A stretch of DNA of 64,000 nucleotides from Pontibacter burrus (GTDB taxonomy: Bacteria > Bacteroidota > Bacteroidia > Cytophagales > Hymenobacteraceae): assembly GCF_010686685.1 (NCBI RefSeq), contig NZ_JAAGWD010000004.1, forward strand, positions 372,001 to 436,000, written 5' to 3'. Below are positions 1-9,503 of this stretch, in pieces. The notes beneath the pieces were generated by a model, which saw nothing but the letters and a program-made list of their open reading frames with translations, had not been told where the DNA came from and searched no databases. Within the stretch, counting starts at the first letter, position 1, and the number at the start of each line of letters is the position of its first letter. The translations under genes and the position numbers were made by a program.

Positions 1-128
1 GGCGTGCCATGCACCATCACAATAACGGGGCCCTCGCCTTCGTCTATGTAATGCATTTTGCCGCAAGGTAACGTCAGGTACTTCGATTCGAATGGATATT
101 CCTGGGGATCTAGCCAGTCTGGTTTCAT
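1..128 (-). CDS. alpha/beta hydrolase, N-terminal fragment (runs off left edge)
   Basis: Reading the minus strand from the ATG at 128 gives about 42 residues beginning MKPDWLDPQEYPFES and ending in IVMVHGT at the window edge. The HGT(P) oxyanion-hole motif after a hydrophobic strand, and the preceding MHYIDEGEG, are typical of the start of the alpha/beta hydrolase fold, especially haloalkane dehalogenase-like or epoxide hydrolase-like members. The nucleophile elbow and the rest of the triad lie outside the window, so substrate cannot be judged. It is divergent from asnB with a 145-base spacer. Confidence 0.7.
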   Translation of the reverse strand, partial: MKPDWLDPQEYPFESKYLTLPCGKMHYIDEGEGPVIVMVHGT

Positions 129-273
129 AGTAAATCAGGGTGTTATTACTAAAACTATACTGTCTTTAGGCCGTGAGGTTGTTAATTTTATGTAAATCAG
201 CCTTACTTTTTAGCTTGATATGCCGGTTAAACACTGCAGCCGGAACTATAAAAAAACTATCTTTACAGGATAT

Positions 274-2187
274 ATGTGTGGTATAACTGGAGTTTTCGCA
301 TTTACAGAAGCAGGCAGGTCGGCTATTGAAAAGCTGAATCTGGCGGCCAATGCGCTCCGCCACCGCGGCCCGGATGGAGACGGTAGTTTTGTGCAATTCC
401 CAGTGGCCCTGGCTAACCGCAGGCTGGCCGTAATCGCTCCTGGTTTAGGTGCAGACCAGCCGCATACTGACGCTACAGGTAGATACACGATCACATATAA
501 CGGGGAAATCTTTAACTATAAAGCCCTGCGCGCTAAATTGGCAGCAAAAGGAGTTAATTTCCAGACTGAATCTGATACGGAGGTAGTACTGCAACTATAC
601 ATTACACACGGACAGAAATTCCTTAAAAAGCTCCACGGTTTCTTTTCATTCGCTATTTACGATGCTGCCGAGCAAAGCCTTTTTATTGCCCGTGATCGTT
701 TTGGGGAGAAGCCGTTGCTTTATTACCGCGACAGCGACCAGTTTCTATTCGGATCCGAACTAAAAGCATTAATGCAACTGGGCATGCCGCAGGAGCTTGA
801 TTATACCTCCCTTTATCAGTACCTGCAGCTTACTTATATTCCAGCGCCTGCAACTATCCTAAAAGGTGTCAAAAAGCTGATGCCGGGGCACTCGCTGTTT
901 ATACACAACGAAAAAGTGCAGCATCATAACTGGTACAAAGCACCATTTGACAAGGATTTAACAGAAGATACAAACCTTACTTACAGGCAACAACAGGTAC
1001 GTCTGCAACAACTGATGCGCGAAGCCGTAGCCGAACGCCTGACTGCCGATGTGCCGGTTGGCGCTTTTCTGAGCGGTGGCATTGATTCATCTATTGTTGT
1101 GGCACTTGCGTCAGAGCTAATTCCCGGGTTGCAAACCTTTTCAGCCAGCTTCCCGGAGCAGCCTTTCTTTGATGAAAGCCACTATGCCCGTTTGGTAGCT
1201 AACAAATACAAAACCAACCATACCGAAGTAAGGCTAAGCAACCAGGACCTGTATCAAAGCATTTTCGGGATGCTGGATGGGCTGAGTGAGCCCTTTGCAG
1301 ATTCGTCGGCGCTGGCAGTTTATAGTTTAAGCAGGCAAGCGAGTAAGCAGGTAAAAGTGGTATTGTCAGGTGACGGGGCAGATGAGCTTTTTGCCGGATA
1401 TAACAAGCACCGCGCTGAGTTAAAGGCAATCACAAATAGTACTGCTGCCCGGTTTATCACGGCGCTGGATCCGGTATGGGCAAATCTTCCTAAATCCAGA
1501 AACTCTTTTATCGCAAACAAAGTAAGACAACTGCACCGGTTTGCGGCTGGCGCAAAATTAGCGGCTCCGGAACGTTACTGGTTCTGGGCTACCTGGCAAC
1601 AAGAACAGCAAGCCTTAATGCTACTAAAGCCGGAACATCGGGGCAAAGCGTATAACAGGTTATATAAGGCCAGAAAAAGCAGACTGCTGGAGTGTTTAAG
1701 CAGGAACAAATATAGCCTGAACAGCGTACTTTGTGCCGACTGGCAACTGGTGCTGGCAAATGATATGCTCCCTAAAACAGACCTGATGGGTATGGCAAAC
1801 GGCCTGGAGATCAGGAGTCCGTTTCTGGATCACCGGGTAGTGAAGTTTGCTTTTTCGCTGCCGGTTTCATCTAAAATAGATAACGTATACCAGAAAAAGA
1901 TTTTGCAGGACGCATTCCGGGGATTATTGCCCGCCGAACTATACAGGCGCCCTAAAAAAGGATTCGAAGTTCCGCTATTGTCATTCCTGCAAACAGAAGG
2001 AGCCGGTTTAGTACAGGAGTATTTAGCAGATGAGCTGATTGAAGCCCAGCAAATATTTGATGCAAGACAAATAAAGCAACTAAAAAAAGAGTTTAGCAGT
2101 AAATCTGCCCCGACAGTTCAAACGCAGATATGGCAGTTATTGGTGTTCCAGTACTGGTGGCGAAATACTTTTCAGCGTAACAACTAA
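274..2187 (+). CDS. asnB: asparagine synthase (glutamine-hydrolysing), AsnB type
   Basis: This 637-residue protein makes asparagine from aspartate, ATP and glutamine-derived ammonia. I chose the ATG at 274 rather than the upstream in-frame ATG at 220, because maturation leaves Cys2 of MCGITGV as the catalytic nucleophile. The N-terminal glutaminase domain contains RHRGPDG and YNGEIFNY. The synthetase domain carries the PP-loop SGGIDSS near residue 266 and the SGDGADELFAGY motif. Such genes in polysaccharide loci may instead amidate a sugar or other acceptor, and its position before ugd and the glycosyltransferases makes this possible. Length is normal for the family. Confidence 0.9.
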   Translation: MCGITGVFAFTEAGRSAIEKLNLAANALRHRGPDGDGSFVQFPVALANRRLAVIAPGLGADQPHTDATGRYTITYNGEIFNYKALRAKLAAKGVNFQTESDTEVVLQLYITHGQKFLKKLHGFFSFAIYDAAEQSLFIARDRFGEKPLLYYRDSDQFLFGSELKALMQLGMPQELDYTSLYQYLQLTYIPAPATILKGVKKLMPGHSLFIHNEKVQHHNWYKAPFDKDLTEDTNLTYRQQQVRLQQLMREAVAERLTADVPVGAFLSGGIDSSIVVALASELIPGLQTFSASFPEQPFFDESHYARLVANKYKTNHTEVRLSNQDLYQSIFGMLDGLSEPFADSSALAVYSLSRQASKQVKVVLSGDGADELFAGYNKHRAELKAITNSTAARFITALDPVWANLPKSRNSFIANKVRQLHRFAAGAKLAAPERYWFWATWQQEQQALMLLKPEHRGKAYNRLYKARKSRLLECLSRNKYSLNSVLCADWQLVLANDMLPKTDLMGMANGLEIRSPFLDHRVVKFAFSLPVSSKIDNVYQKKILQDAFRGLLPAELYRRPKKGFEVPLLSFLQTEGAGLVQEYLADELIEAQQIFDARQIKQLKKEFSSKSAPTVQTQIWQLLVFQYWWRNTFQRNN

Positions 2188-2246
2188 TAAATAAATGAGC
2201 AAACAGGTTGTACTTTATTTAAAGTATAATCTAACATATAAAAGTA

Positions 2247-2254
2247 TAAATTTG
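2247..2254 (+). promoter_or_regulatory. candidate Bacteroidota -7 element for ugd
   Basis: TAAATTTG matches the TAnnTTTG -7 consensus of the Bacteroidota housekeeping sigma factor and lies 22 bases before the ugd ATG. No TTG sits at the ideal -33 distance, so this rests on the -7 box alone. Confidence 0.4.
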
Positions 2255-2276
2255 CAGTTAAGATAAGACTTGATTT

Positions 2277-3623
2277 ATGAGAATAGCAGTAGTTGGGACG
2301 GGTTATGTGGGCCTGGTAACGGGTACCTGTTTTGCCGAAGTAGGCATTGATGTGACCTGTATTGACATAGACCAGCAGAAGATCGAGAATCTGAAAAAGG
2401 GCATCTTGCCGATCTATGAGCCGGGCCTGGAAGAGATGGTGCTGCGCAACACGCAGAAAGAACGCCTTTCCTTTTCTACCGACCTGGCCACCTCGATCCA
2501 GGGCTGCGATGCGGCTTTTATTGCTGTGGGCACCCCGCCGGGCGAAGACGGCTCTGCCGACCTGAAGTACGTACTGGCTGTGGCCCGCGCTATTGGCCAG
2601 CACATGAGCGACTACCTGGTGGTGGTAACCAAAAGCACCGTACCAGTAGGCACGGCCCAGAAAGTACGCCAGGCCATCGAAGAAGAGCTGGCTGCCCGGA
2701 GTGCCAATCTTGCTTTTGATGTGGCCTCCAACCCCGAGTTCTTGAAAGAAGGCGCTGCCATCGAGGATTTTCTCAAGCCTGACCGCATTGTGGTGGGTGT
2801 AGCCTCTGAGAAAGCCGAAGAGGTAATGCAAAAGCTCTATAAGCCTTTTCTGATGAATGGCCACCCGCTCATCTTCATGGACATTCCTTCGGCCGAGATG
2901 ACCAAATATGCCGCGAACGCCATGCTGGCTACCAAAATCAGCTTCATGAACGACATTGCCAATTTATGCGAAATCATGGGAGCGGATGTGAACATGGTAC
3001 GCCGGGGCATTGGTTCTGACGCCCGTATTGGCAATAAGTTCATCTACCCGGGCATTGGTTACGGCGGTAGCTGCTTTCCCAAAGATGTGAAAGCCCTGAT
3101 CCGGACAGCCAATGAAAATGGCTACCAGATGCGTGTGCTCAAGTCGGTGGAGGAAGTAAACGAGCACCAGAAGTCAGTGCTATTCAATAAAATCATGAAT
3201 CACTTTCAGGGCAACCTGGCTGGCAAAACCTTTGCCGTGTGGGGCCTTTCCTTTAAGCCCAAAACGGACGACATGCGCGAGGCGCCTTCGCTGGTGATCA
3301 TCAAAAAGCTGCTCGAGCAGGGGGCACAGGTCAAAGCCTACGACCCGGTAGCCATGAAAGAGGCCCAGCACCTGTTGGGGGACACCATCCAGTATGGCAA
3401 AGACGAATACGAAGCCTTGATTGATGCTGACGCCCTGCTGTTGGTAACTGAGTGGCCTGAGTTCCGCTCGCCAAACTTTACCGTGGCCGGCAAGTTGATG
3501 AAAGAGAAAGTGGTCTTTGATGGCCGCAACATCTACGAGGCCAAAGACCTGGCCGAAAAAGGCTTCACCTACTATGGCATCGGGGTGAAACAACCGGTAT
3601 CAGAATTAAAAGCAACAGTATAA
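2277..3623 (+). CDS. ugd: UDP-glucose 6-dehydrogenase
   Basis: A 448-residue enzyme that oxidises UDP-glucose to UDP-glucuronate with two NAD+. The N-terminal Rossmann fold starts with [10 protein letters not shown] (residues 7-16). The catalytic cysteine is Cys266 in [10 protein letters not shown], and the C-terminal UDP-binding domain has [17 protein letters not shown]. Its product is the substrate of the decarboxylase 2 bases downstream, so the pair would supply UDP-glucuronate and UDP-xylose to the glycosyltransferases that follow. The gene is rich in GCC, CTG and GGC codons and holds no CTATAG, unlike most of the window. Confidence 0.95.
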   Translation: MRIAVVGTGYVGLVTGTCFAEVGIDVTCIDIDQQKIENLKKGILPIYEPGLEEMVLRNTQKERLSFSTDLATSIQGCDAAFIAVGTPPGEDGSADLKYVLAVARAIGQHMSDYLVVVTKSTVPVGTAQKVRQAIEEELAARSANLAFDVASNPEFLKEGAAIEDFLKPDRIVVGVASEKAEEVMQKLYKPFLMNGHPLIFMDIPSAEMTKYAANAMLATKISFMNDIANLCEIMGADVNMVRRGIGSDARIGNKFIYPGIGYGGSCFPKDVKALIRTANENGYQMRVLKSVEEVNEHQKSVLFNKIMNHFQGNLAGKTFAVWGLSFKPKTDDMREAPSLVIIKKLLEQGAQVKAYDPVAMKEAQHLLGDTIQYGKDEYEALIDADALLLVTEWPEFRSPNFTVAGKLMKEKVVFDGRNIYEAKDLAEKGFTYYGIGVKQPVSELKATV

Positions 3624-3625
3624 GC

Positions 3626-4594
3626 ATGGCAAAAAAACGCGTATTAATCACAGGGGGAGCCGGGTTTCTGGGTTCACACCTTTGCGACAGATTCATAAAA
3701 GAAGGCTTTCATGTAATTGCCATGGACAACCTGATTACAGGCAACCTGGAAAACATCGAACACCTTTTTAAGCTTAAAAACTTTGAGTTTTACCACCACG
3801 ATGTATCTAAGTTTGTGCACGTGCCAGGTAAGCTCGACTATATCCTGCACTTTGCATCGCCTGCCAGCCCCATCGATTACCTGAAAATTCCGATTCAAAC
3901 ACTGAAAGTGGGATCGCTGGGTACACACAACCTGCTTGGTTTGGCAAAAAATAAAGGAGCCCGCATGCTGATTGCTTCTACCTCCGAAGTATATGGCGAC
4001 CCGCTGGTGCACCCGCAGAACGAAGACTATTGGGGCAACGTGAACCCGGTTGGGCCGCGCGGCTGCTACGACGAGGCCAAGCGTTTTCAGGAGGCGATGA
4101 CGATGGCTTACCACATGCACCATGGCCTGGAGACACGCATTGTGCGAATCTTTAACACGTACGGTCCGCGCATGCGCCTCGATGATGGCCGTGTGCTACC
4201 TGCTTTCCTGAGCCAGGCCCTGCGTGGCGAACCGCTTAGCATTTTTGGGGATGGGTCGCAAACTCGTTCGTTTTGCTATGTGGATGATCTGGTGGAAGGC
4301 ATTTACCGCCTGTTGTTCAGTGACTATGCATTGCCGGTAAACGTCGGAAACCCATCGGAGATCACGATAAAAGAATTCGCCGAAGAGATCTGCAAACTGA
4401 CCGGCGTAGAGCTGAAAGTGGAATACCAGCCCCTGCCAAAAGATGATCCGCAGAAACGCCAGCCCGATATTACAAAGGCCCGCGAAATTCTGGGTTGGGA
4501 ACCGCAGGTTGATCGTGCAGAAGGCCTGAAAAGAACGCTGGAATACTTTAAAGAAAAAATACAAACCCCCACTGAAACTGTGGAGAATGTATAG
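3626..4594 (+). CDS. UDP-glucuronate decarboxylase (UDP-xylose synthase), SDR family
   Basis: A 322-residue extended short-chain dehydrogenase. It has the NAD-binding [14 protein letters not shown] near residue 10 and the catalytic pair Y148-x3-K152 in [17 protein letters not shown] and [16 protein letters not shown] are characteristic of the UXS branch that converts UDP-glucuronate to UDP-xylose. The gene starts 2 bases after ugd and is clearly co-transcribed with it. A general NDP-sugar epimerase is the alternative, but the motifs and the ugd neighbour favour UXS. Confidence 0.88.
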   Translation: MAKKRVLITGGAGFLGSHLCDRFIKEGFHVIAMDNLITGNLENIEHLFKLKNFEFYHHDVSKFVHVPGKLDYILHFASPASPIDYLKIPIQTLKVGSLGTHNLLGLAKNKGARMLIASTSEVYGDPLVHPQNEDYWGNVNPVGPRGCYDEAKRFQEAMTMAYHMHHGLETRIVRIFNTYGPRMRLDDGRVLPAFLSQALRGEPLSIFGDGSQTRSFCYVDDLVEGIYRLLFSDYALPVNVGNPSEITIKEFAEEICKLTGVELKVEYQPLPKDDPQKRQPDITKAREILGWEPQVDRAEGLKRTLEYFKEKIQTPTETVENV

Positions 4595-4604
4595 TTGAAT
4601 TAAG

Positions 4605-4643
4605 AAGCCGGCCCTGAACTAAAGTTTGGGGCCGGCTTTTTTT
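4605..4643 (+). terminator. rho-independent terminator after the uxs-like gene
   Basis: A GC-only stem (GCCGGCCC paired with GGGCCGGC) is followed by seven T. It sits between two convergent genes and touches the stop of the minus-strand gene, so it may serve both. Confidence 0.9.
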
Positions 4644-5889
4644 ATAGTTCGTCATTCAAAAGTATATCCCGTAGCCTTTCTCCCGCTTTCCCATCAAATT
4701 TATAAAGCCATTCTTCTTCAAATTTTTTCTTATTAGGTAACTGCTGCTGGTGCAACTGTTCAATATTGCCTAATACTGCAGGTAACTCATCCAAACTATA
4801 GACAGGATGCGCGACGCCTGCATCTACAAAAGATTTAGATACATCCAACTTGCCAATGGGGTGGTTCTCCAACGTAATAAGTGTAGTGTGAGGCAGAGCA
4901 GCTAACGGAAGCAGAAGCGTAGAGAAGAAACCAATAATGACAGGCGTGTGCGGAAGTATTTGCGCTAGTTGTGCATCATCTATGACATTAGCCGGGAGAT
5001 TGCCCAAATCATAATTTCTTATCGCGTTTGTGTCTGATGGATGAAATTTAATACTCAAGGTAAAGCCGGCTGATTGGCAGTAGTTGCTTAAATTCTTTAA
5101 AAACTGCTTGTAAGAGTTTTTGTTCCATCCCAATAAATTCCGGTTAGCTAGCCCTTGGTCTACTAAAAGTATGTTATTGGATTTAGATACAGGTTCAACA
5201 TTGTGGATATGGTTAGCTAATTCATCATACATCGGTACCCCAATATAATGTACACTGAAGTCAGGACGTAAATTGTCAAAATGCTGATGCACGCTAAATA
5301 CTTTGGGGCTGTAGGAAATATACGCGCTTGGTAATCTTAGCTCAGATAGTACTTTTTGTTTAACCGTATGAAAGGTGCTCCTTCTTCTCAGTTTTATATA
5401 ATTGCTTAAGAAGGATTTCTCAGGCTCAGGTAGGTTTTTTAATGTCTTTAATAAAAAAAGACGTGTTTTAAACCGGGGTATTAATTCAAGAGAAAGTTCT
5501 TTGACTCTGGAGGATAGGCTCGATTTAGCAGGATTGAAAAAATACTTTTCCAGTTCAATATTAGCCCGCCAGTCACGAATACCGTGCTCAATTATGTAGG
5601 TTTTAATTCCTTTTAATTTACAGGCCAGGTTTAGCGCTACCTGCTGGTAAGAATCAATCCAGAGGAAAATAACTTTTTTTGGCCTTACTTGCTCTAAAAG
5701 GGCAAAGGCATCTTTGTATTCACTCCAGAAAATTGCTTCCCCATATTCTTTATAACTATAGTTGGTAATACTCCTCTCAGAAGCAAACTCAAGAAAGAAA
5801 AGCTCTGCCTCCTCTTTAAGCCTTTTATAGGGCAATAAAAAATCCGCTCTGTTGTGATCACAAAGTATCAGCAGTCGCTCTTTTTTCAT
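4642..5889 (-). CDS. GT-B-like surface-polysaccharide transferase, family uncertain
   Basis: This 415-residue protein has no signal peptide. I do not recognise a close family. The C-terminal half has the strand pattern of a GT-B nucleotide-sugar domain, with LLVDQG, IKFHPSDT and IIGFFSTLLLPLAAL. The K-x-HP motif followed by a small-residue loop recalls TagB/TagF, KpsS-like and bacterial sialyltransferase enzymes, but the acidic D/E-D/E-G motif of sialyltransferases is replaced by EHG around residue 139. It is AT-rich, convergent to uxs and divergent to the next glycosyltransferase, as expected in a variable capsule or O-antigen locus. The substrate cannot be assigned. Confidence 0.6.
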   Translation of the reverse strand: MKKERLLILCDHNRADFLLPYKRLKEEAELFFLEFASERSITNYSYKEYGEAIFWSEYKDAFALLEQVRPKKVIFLWIDSYQQVALNLACKLKGIKTYIIEHGIRDWRANIELEKYFFNPAKSSLSSRVKELSLELIPRFKTRLFLLKTLKNLPEPEKSFLSNYIKLRRRSTFHTVKQKVLSELRLPSAYISYSPKVFSVHQHFDNLRPDFSVHYIGVPMYDELANHIHNVEPVSKSNNILLVDQGLANRNLLGWNKNSYKQFLKNLSNYCQSAGFTLSIKFHPSDTNAIRNYDLGNLPANVIDDAQLAQILPHTPVIIGFFSTLLLPLAALPHTTLITLENHPIGKLDVSKSFVDAGVAHPVYSLDELPAVLGNIEQLHQQQLPNKKKFEEEWLYKFDGKAGERLRDILLNDEL

Positions 5890-6002
5890 TTAAAAGAAAT
5901 ATGGCTTTGTTTTTTGAATAAGTTCTTAATTTATACTTATTGTTACAACTAAAGTACTTGTGTGGAGCACGTCTGACTAAGTTTACTGTATAATTACCTA
6001 AA

Positions 6003-7229
6003 ATGGGGCCAGAAGATCAATTGTTACAAACGCGCAAAAAAGTGCTGATTGTACTGCCTATGGTAGCACATGAGGGCATTACAATGCAGGTGCTCAACCA
6101 GCTAAAGACATTACAAGACAATTCTTATAATGTATATCTGGTAGTCCTTTCACAATTTGATCAGAAAATATTTGACTCATTTCAATTAAGGTTTCCTGAA
6201 AGCAGAATGCTGTTTGCCGGCCAGGATGATGCTTATCTTTCTATAAAATCATTATTTACTTCCCCGGCTATAGTTTCAAAGATTAAAACTTTTATTGAGA
6301 AAAACCGAATCGAAACAGTTGTTGCTCATACAGCCTATGCACACTTCCTGATGAGGTTAGTTAAAGGTCTTTCTTTGAATAGAGATAGGAAACTAAGGCT
6401 GTTTCAATATTTCCATGGCACCCAGTATAGGCAATTTCCGGTTAATACATTAAGGCGCTATATTATAAATAGAGTGAATATATTGCTTGCAAAGCGTTTT
6501 GATAACGGCCATTTGTTTGTATCTGAAGCAGTAAAGCGAGATGTTGAGCTCAATCTGATGAGGCACGCGCATCAGAAAGTAATTTACAACGCACTACCCG
6601 GCAATGTACCAACTGGTAATAGTATTGGCAGTAAAAGCCGACATGCATTAGTTACGTTGCTGAAAAAGGCAGAATCAAAGTATAAGATATTGCTTCCAGG
6701 TAGATTAGAAGGCTACAAGGGGCAAATGTTCTTTATAAAATCCTTTGCTGCATTTGTGGAGAAAGCAAAGCTCTTCCCAAACGACATTGTTTTGTGTATT
6801 TTGGGAGAAGGGAGCCAGAAACAGCAAATAGAACGGTTAATTGCGGATTTAAAGCTGCAGGATTTTATCTATGTAATAGAGCCGGTTGAAAACAGTTTAT
6901 TATTGGAATTACTTCCAACTTTTAACTTAATTACGCTGCCATCGGAGTACGAAGGTTTACCTTTGGTTATATTAGAAGCGCTACAGGCTAAAAGAGTCGT
7001 TTTATGCTCTGATATTGACGGCACAAATGAAATTGTAAGAGATGGGGTAACAGGTTTTTTATACAAAGCCTTGAACCATTCTGATTGTGTTCGGAAGCTT
7101 AGCTTCATTTATAAAGATAGAAACGAACAATTAATTGATGAAGCAGTACTGGAAAAGGATTTGCAGTCAAAATTTTCATTTGATGTGCATATGCAAAAAC
7201 TAATGTGCATGCTGGAGGGGACTTGGTAA
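6003..7229 (+). CDS. glycosyltransferase, GT4-like
   Basis: A 408-residue GT-B enzyme. The N-terminal acceptor domain opens with KVLIVLPMVAHEGITMQVLNQL. The C-terminal domain has the strand ILLPGRLEGYKGQ and the E-x7-E motif in PSEYEGLPLVILEAL (first Glu near 317), which binds the nucleotide-sugar donor in GT4 enzymes. It is AT-rich and ends one base before the next gene, so 6003-9503 reads as one operon of three glycosyltransferases. Sugar and linkage are unknown. Confidence 0.85.
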   Translation: MGPEDQLLQTRKKVLIVLPMVAHEGITMQVLNQLKTLQDNSYNVYLVVLSQFDQKIFDSFQLRFPESRMLFAGQDDAYLSIKSLFTSPAIVSKIKTFIEKNRIETVVAHTAYAHFLMRLVKGLSLNRDRKLRLFQYFHGTQYRQFPVNTLRRYIINRVNILLAKRFDNGHLFVSEAVKRDVELNLMRHAHQKVIYNALPGNVPTGNSIGSKSRHALVTLLKKAESKYKILLPGRLEGYKGQMFFIKSFAAFVEKAKLFPNDIVLCILGEGSQKQQIERLIADLKLQDFIYVIEPVENSLLLELLPTFNLITLPSEYEGLPLVILEALQAKRVVLCSDIDGTNEIVRDGVTGFLYKALNHSDCVRKLSFIYKDRNEQLIDEAVLEKDLQSKFSFDVHMQKLMCMLEGTW

Positions 7230-7230
7230 A

Positions 7231-8442
7231 GTGTTAAACCTGAGAATACTATTTATCAGCTACTGGCCGCTATCTGACGTGCTGACGCAGGCTGCTGTTT
7301 TGCCTAATCTTAAACTACTGAAGCAAACAGGCAGTATCGCTGAAGTTCTGCTAATAACTATAGAACGGGAGGCCAAGCCACAAAGTAAACTTTTACCAGA
7401 TGAGCTTAATAATGTAAAGCATATTCCTATATACAGCAGGAACTATAGTATTCCCTTTCTTAATAAAGCGTATGATTTTATAGTTTTCCCGAAGCTGTTG
7501 TTGCAAGTAGTAAAGCGACAAAAAGTTGATGCTGTGTTGGCTCATGGAGCTATGGCTGGAGCATTAGCCTTTAAAGTCTGGGAAAATATTAAAGTGCCGT
7601 TTTATGTGAGTTTGTTTGAGCCACATGCCGAGTATATGCTGGAATCAGGAGTCTGGAGTAAGTTTAGTTTAAAGTATAACCTGCAAAAGCGCTGGCAGGA
7701 GCTACAAAAGAAACATGCGTCAGGAGTAATGCCAGTTGCGAACAATTATAAGCAAACACTCTTGGCAGAAGGAATAGCGGTAGAAAAAATAAGAGTAGTG
7801 CCCTGTGTTGCTGACAATTTGGCCTTTGCTTTTGATCCGGAGAAACGAGCCGAAGCCCGGAAACAGCTTAACTGGCAGAGCGCAACTATAGGAGTGTATG
7901 TGGGTAAATATGGCGGACTCTATTATGATGATGAAGCTTTTGAGGTTTATCGGAAATGTTTCGAACTTATCCCTGATTTCAGGTTACTGATACTTTCACC
8001 ACAAGCTAAAGAAGAAATACAGCAACAACTCCAGAAACATAAAATTGATCCAAAGAAAACGTACATAGCTTCGGTGCCACATGGACAGGTTCCTGATTAC
8101 TTAACAGCTTCTGATTTCGCTTTTGCTACCTACAAACCCGGGCCATCTAAAAAGTATCTTTCACCGGTTAAAATAGGCGAATACTGGGCAAACGGACTTC
8201 CTGTATTGCTTACTGAAGGAATTGGAGATGAATCCGACATCATCAAAAAGGAAGGTGGCGGGGCACTTTTCAATTTAAGCACACCTGGCAGCCTGGAGAA
8301 CGCTATCGAAAAGATAAAAGCTATAGTTCAGGACCCGACACACCGACAAGAAATACCGAAACTGGCACTAAAATACAGGTCCGTAGAAATGCTCCGGAAA
8401 GCTTATGACTACTTCTTTAACCAGCCGCATAAAGAGGCATGA
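7231..8442 (+). CDS. glycosyltransferase-like protein (GT-B fold)
   Basis: A 403-residue protein starting at a GTG one base after the previous stop. The N-terminal LRILFISYWPLSDVLTQAAVLPNLKLL and the later ATIGVYVGKYGGLYYDDEAFEVY, VPHGQVPDYLTASDFAFATY and PVKIGEYWANGLPVLLTEG follow the GT-B layout. Instead of the usual E-x7-E it has KIGEYWANGLPV, as in many divergent GT4 relatives of polysaccharide loci. Its stop overlaps the next start as ATGA, which implies translational coupling. The substrate is unknown. Confidence 0.78.
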   Translation: MLNLRILFISYWPLSDVLTQAAVLPNLKLLKQTGSIAEVLLITIEREAKPQSKLLPDELNNVKHIPIYSRNYSIPFLNKAYDFIVFPKLLLQVVKRQKVDAVLAHGAMAGALAFKVWENIKVPFYVSLFEPHAEYMLESGVWSKFSLKYNLQKRWQELQKKHASGVMPVANNYKQTLLAEGIAVEKIRVVPCVADNLAFAFDPEKRAEARKQLNWQSATIGVYVGKYGGLYYDDEAFEVYRKCFELIPDFRLLILSPQAKEEIQQQLQKHKIDPKKTYIASVPHGQVPDYLTASDFAFATYKPGPSKKYLSPVKIGEYWANGLPVLLTEGIGDESDIIKKEGGGALFNLSTPGSLENAIEKIKAIVQDPTHRQEIPKLALKYRSVEMLRKAYDYFFNQPHKEA

Positions 8443-9503
8443 AAGTGCTGTTTATAGTACCTTACCCGGAAGGCAAAGCCGCGTCGCAACGGTATCGGGT
8501 GGAGCAGTGGCTGCCTGTGCTAAAAGAGCAACAGATAAACTATAGGTTAGTACCTTTCTGGGATGATGCAACTTACTCAATACTTTACAAATCAGGCAAC
8601 ACGGTGCTGAAGCTGGCCGGCTTGGCGAAAAGTTTACTGAATCGGGTTAAGTTGTTGTTTGAGCTCCGCAACTATAACTATGTTTTTATCCACCGCGAAG
8701 CGACTCCAGTTGGCCCGCCGTGGTTTGAATGGCTGGCAGCGAAGCTATTTCTTCCAAAGATTATTTTCGATTTTGACGATGCCATCTGGCTGGCTAATAC
8801 AACCGAGAGTAACAGCATAGTCGCAAACTATAAATGGCACTCTAAAACCACGCAAATCATTAAATGGAGCTATAAAGTAAGCTGTGGTAATCATTACCTG
8901 CAACAGTATGCGTTAAAACATAATACAGCCAGTTTTTACGTACCCACAATAGTTGATACAAACTATAAATACCAACCGCTAAAAGATCAGCGTACCCCAA
9001 CTATAACTATAGGCTGGATCGGTTCACACTCTACCTTGCCTTATTTAAAGCTGATTGAGCCTGTTTTGCAGCAATTGGAGCAAAACTATAGTTTCGAATT
9101 TATAGTTATAGCCGACCAAAAACCTGATATCCAGTTGAAGTCGTTGCGGTTTATACCCTGGTCAGAAGATACTGAAGTGGATAGTTTGCTGCAGGTAAAT
9201 ATTGGGGTAATGCCTTTGCCGGATACAGAATGGGCAAAAGGGAAATGTGCATTTAAAGCCATACAATACATGGCATTAGGCATTCCGGCTGTAGTTTCTG
9301 CGGTAGGAGCAAACACTTTAGTTGTGCCCAACGAGATCGCCGGCTTTACCTGCTCTGGTAACCAGAAATGGTATGAACGCCTGGAGCAGTTGCTTCAGGA
9401 TGCACAGCTGAGAGCAAAGCTCGGCCGCGCTGGTAAACTATGGGTGGAGCAGAACTATTCTATAGACGCTAAAAAAGAAGCCTTTCTTAAATTGTTTACT
9501 TAA
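8439..9503 (+). CDS. glycosyltransferase, GT4-like
   Basis: A 354-residue GT-B protein. It begins MKVLFIVPYPEGKAASQRYRVEQWLP and has IIFDFDDAIW in the N-terminal domain, TIGWIGSHSTLPYL at the domain junction and CAFKAIQYMALGIPAVVSAVG in the donor site. This FDFDDAIW-bearing type is common in Bacteroidota exopolysaccharide clusters. It overlaps the previous gene by 4 bases and, at its 3' end, the convergent TPR gene by 8 bases. A full AACTATAGTT palindrome lies inside the gene at 9084. Confidence 0.83.
   Translation: MKVLFIVPYPEGKAASQRYRVEQWLPVLKEQQINYRLVPFWDDATYSILYKSGNTVLKLAGLAKSLLNRVKLLFELRNYNYVFIHREATPVGPPWFEWLAAKLFLPKIIFDFDDAIWLANTTESNSIVANYKWHSKTTQIIKWSYKVSCGNHYLQQYALKHNTASFYVPTIVDTNYKYQPLKDQRTPTITIGWIGSHSTLPYLKLIEPVLQQLEQNYSFEFIVIADQKPDIQLKSLRFIPWSEDTEVDSLLQVNIGVMPLPDTEWAKGKCAFKAIQYMALGIPAVVSAVGANTLVVPNEIAGFTCSGNQKWYERLEQLLQDAQLRAKLGRAGKLWVEQNYSIDAKKEAFLKLFT

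Noticed and set aside
220..273. Longer N-terminus for asnB from the ATG at 220
   Set aside because: AsnB needs Cys2 at the mature N-terminus, so the start must be the ATG at 274.
2184..2864. Minus-strand frame of 226 codons opposite ugd
   Set aside because: It is a shadow of the conserved ugd reading frame, with no recognisable domain. The same holds for other long antisense frames opposite lysS, dnaJ and bamD.
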